A stretch of 8,528 nt of DNA from Gemmatimonadaceae bacterium (GCA_017881545.1 JADGQU010000081.1:1-8528), one strand, 5' to 3'. Counted from the stretch's first letter, positions 1 through 6,160 are shown. Made by a program: numbers and translations. Notes: generated by a model from the letters alone, not told the origin.

Positions 1-2
1 TC

Positions 3-671
3 GCGGTTCCCGAGCTCGCGAGCGCGGCGCCGGCGCTGGTCGAGAGCTGGTTCCTCGGCAGCCAGCATGGCAACGCAGTCGCGGACGTGTTGTTCGGTGA
101 CTACAACCCCGGCGGCAAGCTTCCAGTCACCTTCCCACGCGCAACCGGCCAGATCCCGATCTACTACAATCACCGGAGCACCGGGCGTCCGGCCGACTCG
201 GCGAACCACTACACATCGAAGTACCTCGACCTTCCGTGGACGCCGTTGTTCCCGTTCGGGTACGGACTTAGCTACACGACCTTCACCTACACGAATCTCA
301 GATTGTCCGCGCCGACGATTCGCGCCCGCGATTCAATGGTCGTGTCCGTCGACGTGAAAAACACCGGCGAGCGCGCCGGGGACGAAGTCGTCCAGCTCTA
401 CATCCGCGACGATGTCGCAAGCGTGGCCGAGCCGGTAAGGGCGCTCAAGGCGTTTCGGCGAATAACGTTGCAGCCGGGTGAAACGCGCACCGTCACGTTC
501 AGGACTGGCCCCGACGCGCTGGCGTTGTATGACAGCCAGATGCGGCGCGTCGTCGAGCCCGGGACGTTCACGGTATTCGCCGGCACGAACTCGGATGCCG
601 AGCTCAGCGCGCAGTTCCGGGTAACGGGGAGTACCCTCGTCCTTGCCCCGTCCACGCCGCGCTTTCGCTAG
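3..671 (+). CDS. bglX: Glycoside hydrolase family 3 beta-glucosidase, C-terminal part (5' end outside window)
   Basis: The reading frame is open from the window's left edge and ends with TAG at 669-671, giving the last 222 residues of a much larger protein. The first ~85 residues are the end of the GH3 C-terminal alpha/beta sandwich domain, with the family-typical NAVADVLFGDYNPGGKLPVTF stretch (shown to 20 residues, NAVADVLFGDYNPGGKLPVT), then QIPIYYNH and TGRP, and FPFGYGLSYTTF at about residues 83-94. From about residue 113 there is a fibronectin type III-like domain (VKNTGERAGDEVVQLYI, then LQPGET and VEPGTF) that usually closes these enzymes. GH3 enzymes of this architecture hydrolyse terminal beta-linked glucose from oligosaccharides, usually in the periplasm. 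The catalytic nucleophile and the signal peptide would lie upstream and cannot be seen. The tail strongly resembles E. coli BglX, but other GH3 activities such as xylosidase share it, so the substrate is inferred. The next gene starts 12 nt downstream. Confidence 0.9.
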   Translation, partial: AVPELASAAPALVESWFLGSQHGNAVADVLFGDYNPGGKLPVTFPRATGQIPIYYNHRSTGRPADSANHYTSKYLDLPWTPLFPFGYGLSYTTFTYTNLRLSAPTIRARDSMVVSVDVKNTGERAGDEVVQLYIRDDVASVAEPVRALKAFRRITLQPGETRTVTFRTGPDALALYDSQMRRVVEPGTFTVFAGTNSDAELSAQFRVTGSTLVLAPSTPRFR

Positions 672-673
672 GT

Positions 674-678
674 AGAGG
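674..678 (+). promoter_or_regulatory. Shine-Dalgarno supporting the GTG start of the DinB-family gene
   Basis: AGAGG lies 5 nt before the GTG at 684. It supports a non-ATG start there over the internal GTG at 708, which would cut into the first predicted helix. Confidence 0.5.
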
Positions 679-683
679 CAATA

Positions 684-1250
684 GTGCAGGAGCAACTTGC
701 CGAGGTTGTGGAGTCGCTCGAGTCTGCCCAGTCTAAGCTGCGGTCGCTCACCGACAAGCTGCCGGAAAAAGACTGGAGCAAGCGGCCGGGCCCTGATCAA
801 TGGTCGGCGGCCGGATGCGTGGAGCATCTCAACCTGACATCGCGCGCGTACCTGCCACCGCTGCGCGATGCTACCGCTCAAGCTCGCGAGATCGGCGGTG
901 CTCCGCGGAAACACTACCAGCGCGACTCGCTCGGCTGGTTCATGTCGCTGATGATCGGCCCGATGCGTCATCTCGGCAACTTCAAGCTCGTTCGCATCAA
1001 GACCACGCCGTCATTCGTCCCCAAAGGCGGTCAGTCCAGCAGCCAGCTCCTCTCCGAGTTCGTACGGTTGCAGGCCGATCTCATCACGCTGATACGATCT
1101 GCGGACGGACTTCCTCTCGACGAAGTCAAAATAGTATCGCCCTTCGGCGGGCGGATGAAATACAACGCGTACTCAGCGTTGGTGATCGTCGCCCGGCACC
1201 AGCACCGCCACATCGAGCAGGCCGAAGAGGCCGCGAGGCAGGACGGCTAG
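684..1250 (+). CDS. DinB/YfiT-superfamily putative metal-dependent protein
   Basis: This is a 188-residue soluble protein with no signal peptide, starting at GTG. It has the size and layout of the DinB_2 four-helix bundle: an N-terminal helix, then LPEKDW..RPGPDQWSAAGCVEHL around residues 26-49, and a final helix with RHQHRHIEQ near residues 171-179. Histidines at about 48, 172 and 176 (with H174 close by) match the H...HxxxH metal-binding triad of the superfamily. Members include mycothiol- or bacillithiol-dependent transferases and many proteins of unknown role often linked to damage or stress, so no substrate can be assigned. The central segment (about residues 85-125) is longer than in minimal family members. 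The gene is 12 nt after the GH3 gene and in the same frame, so the two may be co-transcribed, though no functional link is evident. Family assignment is firm; function is open. Confidence 0.85.
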   Translation: MQEQLAEVVESLESAQSKLRSLTDKLPEKDWSKRPGPDQWSAAGCVEHLNLTSRAYLPPLRDATAQAREIGGAPRKHYQRDSLGWFMSLMIGPMRHLGNFKLVRIKTTPSFVPKGGQSSSQLLSEFVRLQADLITLIRSADGLPLDEVKIVSPFGGRMKYNAYSALVIVARHQHRHIEQAEEAARQDG

Positions 1251-1298
1251 CTGCCGCTCTTTCTGGATTTTTTGAAGTTCTGGCGACAGCATTGAGGC

Positions 1299-1667
1299 AT
1301 GCCGCGCAATCCCCTGCCCCGTGTGCGAAAGCTGGCCCTTTCCCTCCCCGAAGCCCACGAGGTCGAGGCCTGGGGCACGTCGACCTTTCGCGTGAAGAAC
1401 AAGGTCTTCGCGATGTACGCGCACGCGAACACTCATCACGGCGCTGGGCGGAATGCCGTATGGTGCAAGGCAAAACCGATAAACCAAAGTTTGATGATCG
1501 GCGCTGCGCCCGATCGCTTTTTTTCGCCCCCTTACGTCGGACCCGGCGGATGGATCGGAGTCTGGCTGGACGGGGAGGTCGACTGGGAGGGGCTGCTCGA
1601 CCTGTTTCGAGACGGATACCGCATGACCGCTCCGAAGAAACTTCTTGCGAAGCTCGAGGATGACTAA
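1299..1667 (+). CDS. MmcQ/YjbR-family protein
   Basis: This 122-residue cytosolic protein matches the MmcQ/YjbR family (CyaY-like, 'double wing' fold) along its whole length. Conserved blocks are RKLALSLPEAHE at residues 10-21, WGTSTFRVKNKVFAMY at 25-40, FFSPPYVGPGGWIGVWLDG around 74-92, then DW, and RMTAPKKLL near the C-terminus. Family members are small proteins suggested to bind DNA by structural similarity, but no biochemical role is established. An in-frame TGA at 1293-1295 lies directly upstream of the ATG at 1299, so the start cannot be earlier. The nearest Shine-Dalgarno-like GAGG ends only 1 nt before the ATG, which is too tight for normal use, so initiation may be weak or use the GTG at 1323. 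It sits 48 nt after the DinB-family gene on the same strand. Confidence 0.85.
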   Translation: MPRNPLPRVRKLALSLPEAHEVEAWGTSTFRVKNKVFAMYAHANTHHGAGRNAVWCKAKPINQSLMIGAAPDRFFSPPYVGPGGWIGVWLDGEVDWEGLLDLFRDGYRMTAPKKLLAKLEDD

Positions 1668-1734
1668 CGATTGCGTCTTCGCGTCACGGCCCCAACATTA
1701 AAGAAGAGGCGGGACAAATCTTCCCCGACTGTTT

Positions 1735-2100
1735 ATGCCGACCGACATAGCGACCCACGTCCAGCTCCGCTCTAATAAGGAAATCGCGATCCACGTGAGC
1801 GATCTCGAGCGTGCAGAAGCGTTTTACGGCAAGCTGCTTGGATTCAGGCTGGTGCGACGGACGCTCGACCAGCTCGAGTTCGACACCGGGGAGCTGCGAC
1901 TGTACGTCAATCGCGATACGTCGAGCCCCATCTCGTACATCCCTTCGTTCGATGTCGACGATTACCGCGAGGCGCGTCAGTTTCTCGAGGCGGCCGGGTG
2001 CACGCTGAGATTCGCGGGCGAACAGCCGGTGCCGTATTTCGAGGATCCGTTCGGATTCGTGTTCGACATTATCGAGCGGCCCGCCAAAATCATCGCCTGA
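1735..2100 (+). CDS. VOC-superfamily (glyoxalase/bleomycin-resistance fold) protein
   Basis: This is a 121-residue single-domain protein of the vicinal-oxygen-chelate superfamily, with two beta-alpha-beta-beta-beta modules. The first begins at about residue 16 (EIAIHVSDLERAEAFYGKLLGF). The second begins at about residue 70 and ends with YFEDPFGFVFDIIER at 101-115. H20 and E114 occupy positions that usually ligate the divalent metal, so a metal site formed by dimerisation is plausible. The substrate cannot be read from the sequence; glyoxalase I, dioxygenase and antibiotic-binding proteins all share this fold. ATG 1735 is the only start between the in-frame TAA at 1699-1701 and the conserved domain. 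No Shine-Dalgarno lies at normal distance (a purine-rich AAGAAGAGG is about 25 nt upstream), so a leaderless or weakly translated mRNA is possible. The stop is 7 nt from the convergent end of deoA. Confidence 0.85.
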   Translation: MPTDIATHVQLRSNKEIAIHVSDLERAEAFYGKLLGFRLVRRTLDQLEFDTGELRLYVNRDTSSPISYIPSFDVDDYREARQFLEAAGCTLRFAGEQPVPYFEDPFGFVFDIIERPAKIIA

Positions 2101-2107
2101 GGCGTCG

Positions 2108-3436
2108 CTACGCGAACTGCTCGACGCCGCGCGCGCTGACGCGGTGGGACACTAGCGGCAGCGGCGGCTCCGCGGCATCACCGATCACGATCGCGCTCTC
2201 GAGGACCGACCTTGCCACCGCCAGATCATCGCTGCTGCGCGCGTGGATCGTCGCCAGCGACTGACCCTTGGCCACATGATTCCCCGGCTTCGCCGCAATC
2301 ACGAATCCGACTGAAGGATCGACTTCGTCCTCCATGTTCCGGCGGCCGCCTCCGAGCGCGATGACTCCGTAGCCGATCTCGCGCGGATCCACTTCCTTCA
2401 CGATCCCCTCTCTCTTCGCGACGAAGTCTTCCTTTTGCGGCGCGTACGGCAGCCGCGTCGGATCGCGCAGCACTCCAGTGTCGCCGCCCTGGGCGGAAAT
2501 GATCTCCTCGAACTTCAGGAGCGCGTTTCCCGAATTGATCGCGTCGAGCATCAGCGTTCGCGCTCCCTCCAGCGTTGCGGCGACGGCGCCGAGGACGAGC
2601 ATCTCCGCCCCAAGGGCCATCGTCACCTCGATCAGGTCGGCGGGGCCGGAGCCCTTCAGGACCTCGATCGCCTCGGCGACCTCGAGGGAGTTGCCACAGG
2701 CGTGGCCGAGCGGCCTGTCCATCGCGGTAAGAAGCGCGACCACTGGGCATCCATGTGCTGATCCGAGATCAATCATTGCCTTCGCCAGCTCCACCTCGTC
2801 CTCGAGCTTGGGCAGGAAGGATCCCGAGCCGCGCTTGACGTCGAGCACGAGCCCGGTCAGGTCCTCCGAGATCTTCTTGCTCATGATGCTCGCCGCGATG
2901 AGCTGGATCACCTCCACCGTCGCGGTAGCGTCGCGCAACGCGTACAGCTTCCGGTCCGCGGGAACGATCTCGTCCGTCTGGCTCAGCATCGCGCAACCGA
3001 TTCTCGCGATCTGCTTTTCCGCCTCTGCGAGAGAGAGCGCCGTGGTGAAGCCCGGGATCGCCTCCAGCTTGTCGAGCGTGCCTCCCGTGTGCCCGAGTCC
3101 GCGGCCCGACATCATTGGCACCGCGACTCCCAGTGAAGCGATGAGCGGCGCGAGAATGAGCGATGTCTTGTCTCCGACGCCACCCGTCGAATGCTTGTCG
3201 ATGCGCGCCAAAGGCAGACGGGAAAGGTCGAGCCGTTTTCCGCTCTCGAGCATCGCATCCATCAGAGCGTTCATCTCGCCGCGGTCGAGACCCCGGAAGT
3301 AGATCGCCATCAGCAGCGCGGCCATCTGATAGTCGGGTACCCGATCCTCGGCGTACGCGAGCACCAGCTCCCGAATCTCCTCCGGCTCCAGCTGAGCGCC
3401 GTTCCGTTTGCGTTCGATCAGGCGTGGTACGATCAT
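2108..3436 (-). CDS. deoA: Thymidine phosphorylase (pyrimidine-nucleoside phosphorylase family)
   Basis: This 442-residue enzyme catalyses phosphorolysis of thymidine and deoxyuridine to the free base and 2-deoxyribose-1-phosphate in cytosolic nucleoside salvage. It is full length (E. coli DeoA is about 440 residues). An N-terminal alpha domain is followed by the phosphate-binding KHSTGGVGDKTS at 81-92 and the family signature SGRGLGHTGGTLDKLE at 110-125. Known active-site residues of E. coli DeoA map here with a constant shift of three: K81, H82, S83, S92, S110 and T120 for phosphate, and R168, S183 and K187 for the base. Met108 aligns with the methionine of thymidine-specific enzymes, where broad-specificity Bacillus-type Pdp has lysine, so thymidine phosphorylase is favoured over Pdp. 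The start is ATG at 3436-3434, with no strong Shine-Dalgarno. No other deo or cdd gene is visible. It converges on the VOC gene and diverges from the TPR gene. Confidence 0.95.
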   Translation of the reverse strand: MIVPRLIERKRNGAQLEPEEIRELVLAYAEDRVPDYQMAALLMAIYFRGLDRGEMNALMDAMLESGKRLDLSRLPLARIDKHSTGGVGDKTSLILAPLIASLGVAVPMMSGRGLGHTGGTLDKLEAIPGFTTALSLAEAEKQIARIGCAMLSQTDEIVPADRKLYALRDATATVEVIQLIAASIMSKKISEDLTGLVLDVKRGSGSFLPKLEDEVELAKAMIDLGSAHGCPVVALLTAMDRPLGHACGNSLEVAEAIEVLKGSGPADLIEVTMALGAEMLVLGAVAATLEGARTLMLDAINSGNALLKFEEIISAQGGDTGVLRDPTRLPYAPQKEDFVAKREGIVKEVDPREIGYGVIALGGGRRNMEDEVDPSVGFVIAAKPGNHVAKGQSLATIHARSSDDLAVARSVLESAIVIGDAAEPPLPLVSHRVSARGVEQFA

Positions 3437-3492
3437 TTAGGCTCAGCCGGGGTACTTGTTACCGTCAACATCACCTCGCAATCGGAGTTCAC
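3437..3492. promoter_or_regulatory. Divergent intergenic region between deoA and the TPR gene
   Basis: These 56 nt separate two genes that point away from each other, so promoters for both must lie here or just inside the coding regions. A TTGTTA at 3456-3461 could be a -35 box for the TPR gene, but no convincing -10 box follows. The short TGTT/AACA dyad (3457-3470) is too weak to call an operator. Confidence 0.4.
3484..3487 (+). promoter_or_regulatory. Shine-Dalgarno fixing the TPR-protein start
   Basis: GGAG lies 5 nt before ATG 3493. The frame stays open far upstream inside antisense deoA, but this site together with the signal peptide that begins exactly at 3493 identifies the true start. 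Confidence 0.7.
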
Positions 3493-4251
3493 ATGCGCGC
3501 TCTTCAGTACCTGTCTGCAGGAATGCTGCTCGCCGCCTCGATGGCGGGCGCCCAGACGGCAGCCGACCACACTGCGCTTGGCGACAAAGAATACGTCGCC
3601 ATGAACGCTCCCGCTGCTTTGCAGCACTATGAGGAAGCAATCAAGCTGGACCCCAACAACTACGAGGCGCTTTGGAAGGCATCGAGATCGGCGGTTGATC
3701 TCGGGTCGTACGAGCGCAATGAGGAGAAGCGCGGCCTTTACTACAGGAACGCCGAGCTGTACGCGCGGCGGGCCGTCGCGGCCAATCCCGGCGACGCCGA
3801 GGGCCATTTCAATCTTGCCCGCTCCTTGGGGAAGAACGCGCTCAGCCAAGGGCCGAAGGCGCGGATCAAGTACGCCAAGGACGTCCGAATCCACGCCCTG
3901 GAGTGCCTCAAGATCGACCCCAAGCAGGCCGGCTGCCTTCACGTCATGGGGATGTGGAACGCCGAGGTGATGCGACTGGGCGGCTTTACCCGCATGATGG
4001 CGAAGAATTTTCTCGGGGGACAGATATTCGGGTCCGCCAGCTGGCCGGAAGCGAAGCGCTACATGGAGGAATCGGTTGCCGCTGAGCCTGACCGGATCAT
4101 TCACCACCTCGACCTGGGCGGAGTCTACCGGGACATGGGCGACAAGGCCAAGGCGCGCGCCGAGTTCGAAGCAGTGATGAAGCTGCCGAACCGGGACTAC
4201 AATGACCGCCAGTTCAAGGCGGAGGCAGACGCGGGGATCAGGGCCGGCTAG
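3493..4251 (+). CDS. Exported tetratricopeptide-repeat protein, RMDN-like
   Basis: This 252-residue protein begins with a typical signal peptide: one arginine, a hydrophobic stretch at residues 4-18, and an AGA|Q cleavage site after about residue 20. It is therefore predicted to be periplasmic or surface-exposed. The rest is helical TPR repeats. One is at about 26-55 (ending KLDPNN), one at 86-115 (VAANPGDAEGHFNLARSLG), one around 130-160 (LKIDPKQAGCLHVMGMWN) and one at 183-233 (AKRYMEESVAAEPDRIIHH, then LGGVYRDMGDKAKA). The C-terminal pattern is G.WN..V..L....R..AK..FG, then a TPR ending LP.RD..D, and it recalls eukaryotic RMDN1-3 proteins and their bacterial relatives. TPRs mediate protein contacts, so a scaffold role is likely, but no partner is known. 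The upstream extension of the frame overlaps deoA in antisense and is discarded. Its stop shares CTAG with the convergent YtxH gene. Confidence 0.82.
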   Translation: MRALQYLSAGMLLAASMAGAQTAADHTALGDKEYVAMNAPAALQHYEEAIKLDPNNYEALWKASRSAVDLGSYERNEEKRGLYYRNAELYARRAVAANPGDAEGHFNLARSLGKNALSQGPKARIKYAKDVRIHALECLKIDPKQAGCLHVMGMWNAEVMRLGGFTRMMAKNFLGGQIFGSASWPEAKRYMEESVAAEPDRIIHHLDLGGVYRDMGDKAKARAEFEAVMKLPNRDYNDRQFKAEADAGIRAG

Positions 4252-4604
4252 GTCTTCAGCGCGGCGTCCACCCCCTCCTCTTCCTCTTCTTCCTCCTCTT
4301 CGCTGGCGGCGAGCTCCAGCTCTTCGGCGAGCTCGTCCCACACATCGTCGTCACCCCGCAGCTTCCGGACGCGGCGCCCTATCCGTTGGCGCGTCTCGTC
4401 TCCGCTCGCGGGTGCCCAGAGGAGCGCGATGCTCGCGCCCAGAATTGCTCCGAGAGCGATACCGGCCGAAAACAGACCGATGTTGTTCCAATCCGGAACG
4501 GTTTCGTGGGGGAGACCATCCCTTTTGGGCTGGGGAATCGAGCCGGGCGGCGGCGCTTTGGGCACCGACGAGGCCGGTCTGGGCGGGCTGGGAGAATTAA
4601 ACAT
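4248..4604 (-). CDS. YtxH-domain membrane protein with acidic C-terminal tail
   Basis: This is a 118-residue small membrane protein. A proline-rich, disordered N-terminus (residues 5-32) leads to one transmembrane helix at about 42-64 (GLFSAGIALGAILGASIALL). The hallmark WAPASGDETRQRI follows at 63-75, matching the glycine-rich helix plus 'aPxsGxetR' motif of YtxH-like proteins. A basic stretch (RRVRKLRG, 77-84) is followed by a strongly acidic tail with nine consecutive glutamates at 102-110. The family is linked to general stress in Bacillus, but its molecular role is unknown. ATG 4604-4602 is chosen because a longer frame (to 4730) would run across the divergent response-regulator start. 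A CAGG 5-6 nt upstream is a weak ribosome site. The basic patch just after the helix predicts a cytoplasmic C-terminus by the positive-inside rule. Confidence 0.78.
   Translation of the reverse strand: MFNSPSPPRPASSVPKAPPPGSIPQPKRDGLPHETVPDWNNIGLFSAGIALGAILGASIALLWAPASGDETRQRIGRRVRKLRGDDDVWDELAEELELAASEEEEEEEEEGVDAALKT
4271..4301. repeat. 31-nt pure polypyrimidine/polypurine tract
   Basis: The + strand has only C and T over 31 bases, made of imperfect CTC/TTC triplets. On the - strand this encodes the nine-glutamate run of the YtxH protein with mixed GAG and GAA codons. It lies just inside the 3' end of that gene, about 20 nt from the shared stop codons. Confidence 0.85.
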
Positions 4605-4680
4605 AGGAGCCTGGCTCAGGGGGATGGTAAGAAATTTGCCCTGAACATCCGGTCTAGCAATAGACGTGCGAGGATACTGA
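4605..4680. promoter_or_regulatory. Divergent intergenic region upstream of the receiver-cyclase-ligA run
   Basis: This is a 76-nt spacer between the divergent YtxH and response-regulator genes. It is less GC-rich than its surroundings, as expected for promoters. A TTGCCC at 4636-4641 with AATAGA at 4659-4664 (17-nt spacing) is a poor sigma70-like match. GAGGA at 4670-4674, 6 nt before ATG 4681, is a good Shine-Dalgarno for the response regulator. Confidence 0.45.
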
Positions 4681-5070
4681 ATGAGCATTTCAGGTAAAAT
4701 GGTATTATTGGTGGAAGACAACGAGGACAATCGTATCGTCTATTCCACCATCCTGAAGCACTTCGGATACGAAGTAACCGAAGCCCTGAATGGTGAGGAA
4801 GGCATAGCAAAGGCCCGGTCAGAAAAGCCTGACCTGATCCTAATGGACATCTCCATCCCGATTATCGACGGCTGGGAGGCGACCCAGGTGTTGAAGCACG
4901 ATCCTGCTACGAAGATGATCCCGATCATCGCGCTCACCGCGCACGCGCTCGCGTCCGATCGCGAGAAGGCGATGGAGGTCGGTTGCGATGGATACCTGGC
5001 GAAGCCCTGTGAGCCGCGAGCCGTAGTCGCGGAGGTGCAGAGATTCCTCGGCAAGAATAATGGAGCATAA
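4681..5070 (+). CDS. Single-domain response regulator (DivK/CheY-like receiver)
   Basis: This 129-residue protein is one phosphoacceptor receiver domain with no output domain. The acidic pocket E12/D13, phosphoacceptor D56 (in LILMDISIP), switch T86 (in ALTAHA) and conserved K108 (in AKP) are all present, so it should be phosphorylatable. The MDISIPIIDGWEA and ALTAHAL style is that of DivK-like and hybrid-kinase-type receivers rather than chemotaxis CheY. Such stand-alone receivers act by docking onto kinases or effectors. No histidine kinase is in the window, so its phosphodonor is unknown. GAGGA 6 nt upstream supports this start. The end overlaps the next gene by 11 nt, which implies translational coupling to the REC-GGDEF protein and a shared pathway. 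Confidence 0.92.
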   Translation: MSISGKMVLLVEDNEDNRIVYSTILKHFGYEVTEALNGEEGIAKARSEKPDLILMDISIPIIDGWEATQVLKHDPATKMIPIIALTAHALASDREKAMEVGCDGYLAKPCEPRAVVAEVQRFLGKNNGA

Positions 5071-6160
5071 GGAAAAGAAGCGGATTCTTGTCGTAGACGA
5101 TCACGAGGACAACATCGAGCTCCTCCGCGCTCGGCTGGAGGCGCGCGGGTACCAGGTATTCGGTGCCAGCGACGGTCAGGCGGCGCTCGATCAGGTGGAG
5201 TCCATCAACCCGGACCTCATTCTGCTCGACGTGATGATGCCGAAGATGGACGGGATGGAAGTCGTCCGCCGGCTGAAGGCCAACAAGGATCTTCCCTTCA
5301 TTCCGGTGATCATGCAGACGGCGCTCGACTCGACCGAGAACAAGGTCGAGGGGCTGGGCGCGGGTGCCGACGACTACATCACCAAGCCGATCAACTTCGC
5401 CGAGCTCGAGGCGAGGGTTACCGCGCTCCTTCGGATCAAGAAGCTCGAGACGGCGCTGAGGGACCGGGAAAAAGAGCTGTCGGAGGCGAACGACAAGCTG
5501 ACGAGGATTTCCCTCACCGACGGATTAACCGAGATCGACAACCGGCGCTGCCTGGAAACGCGGCTGAACGAGATGTGGCAGCATTCGGCGCGGCTTCACG
5601 AGCCAGTCGCGCTCATCATGTGTGACATCGACAAGTTCAAGAGCGTGAACGACCAATTCGGCCACCAGGCCGGGGACTCGGTGCTCAAGGAAGTAGCGAA
5701 GCTCCTGAAGGACGAGGCGCGGGAGATCGACCGCGTTGGGCGCTACGGCGGAGAGGAGTTCCTCCTCATTCTGCCAGGTACCGTGCTCGATGCCGCGGTC
5801 ACCTTCGCGGAGCGGCTGCGGGAGAAGGTGGAGGGCCATACATTTTCATACACTGGCGGGACGCTTCGCCGGACGATCAGCTGCGGCGTGGCGGCCTCGC
5901 CCCATCCACGCGTGAAGGACCAGGAAGCGCTATTGAAAGCGGCGGACGAAGCCCTCTATGTGGCGAAGGAGACCGGGCGCAACCGCGTGGTGCGCTTCGA
6001 CAGCGCTGAATACAACGCACATACCGAGAGCAAAGGAAACGACTCGTCGAATGGCGAAAAGCCGGCCCAGCAAGGCACAAGCAGCGGAGGAACGGACGCC
6101 TTCCCAGTCGCGACCGGAGAAACCCGGGATCCGGCAGAAGGCCGACGAGCCCAGGCTTAA
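5060..6160 (+). CDS. Response-regulator diguanylate cyclase (REC-GGDEF), PleD-like
   Basis: This 366-residue protein is predicted to make cyclic di-GMP from two GTP under control of phosphorylation. The receiver domain spans residues 7-125 with acidic D13/D14, phosphoacceptor D57, T87 and K109. A coiled-coil-like helix (about 125-150) leads into the GGDEF domain (about 150-313). There D189 is the expected metal ligand, N197 and D206 the guanine contacts, and the active site is GGEEF at 230-234. An intact RxxD inhibitory site (R221-D224) sits five residues before it, as in PleD, so product feedback is expected. Unlike Caulobacter PleD there is one receiver, not two. The usual LTGLxNRR reads LTEIDNRR here. 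Beyond about residue 313 is a 53-residue Ser/Gly/Thr-rich tail with no domain; the last 110 nt of its frame overlap ligA. ATG 5060 lacks a clear ribosome site and overlaps the previous stop (ATGGAGCATAA), suggesting reinitiation. Confidence 0.93.
   Translation: MEHKEKKRILVVDDHEDNIELLRARLEARGYQVFGASDGQAALDQVESINPDLILLDVMMPKMDGMEVVRRLKANKDLPFIPVIMQTALDSTENKVEGLGAGADDYITKPINFAELEARVTALLRIKKLETALRDREKELSEANDKLTRISLTDGLTEIDNRRCLETRLNEMWQHSARLHEPVALIMCDIDKFKSVNDQFGHQAGDSVLKEVAKLLKDEAREIDRVGRYGGEEFLLILPGTVLDAAVTFAERLREKVEGHTFSYTGGTLRRTISCGVAASPHPRVKDQEALLKAADEALYVAKETGRNRVVRFDSAEYNAHTESKGNDSSNGEKPAQQGTSSGGTDAFPVATGETRDPAEGRRAQA
6051..6160 (+). other. 110-nt coding overlap between the REC-GGDEF gene and ligA
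   Basis: Both frames are open here. The cyclase frame encodes a hydrophilic tail and ligA encodes a basic, disordered-looking N-terminal extension of about 36 residues. No ATG, GTG or TTG occurs in the ligA frame between 6051 and the conserved core, so the overlap cannot be removed by choosing a later standard start. Confidence 0.75.

Noticed and set aside
1237..1273. Possible rho-independent terminator after the DinB-family gene
   Set aside because: A GGCAG/CTGCC stem of 5 bp with a 9-nt loop is followed only 12 nt later by six Ts; stem too short and T-run too far.
2478..3302. Long + strand frame opposite deoA
   Set aside because: Shadow of the confident deoA gene; Ser/Arg/Pro-rich translation with no family resemblance.
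3457..3470. TGTT/AACA dyad as an operator between deoA and the TPR gene
   Set aside because: Four-base arms around a non-symmetric centre are expected by chance.
3163..3492. Upstream extension of the TPR protein frame
   Set aside because: It runs antisense through deoA and lacks a domain, while a signal peptide and a Shine-Dalgarno both point to ATG 3493.
4605..4730. Longer YtxH protein starting at 4730
   Set aside because: It would cross the divergent response-regulator start and its ribosome site, and the added residues show no domain or signal feature.
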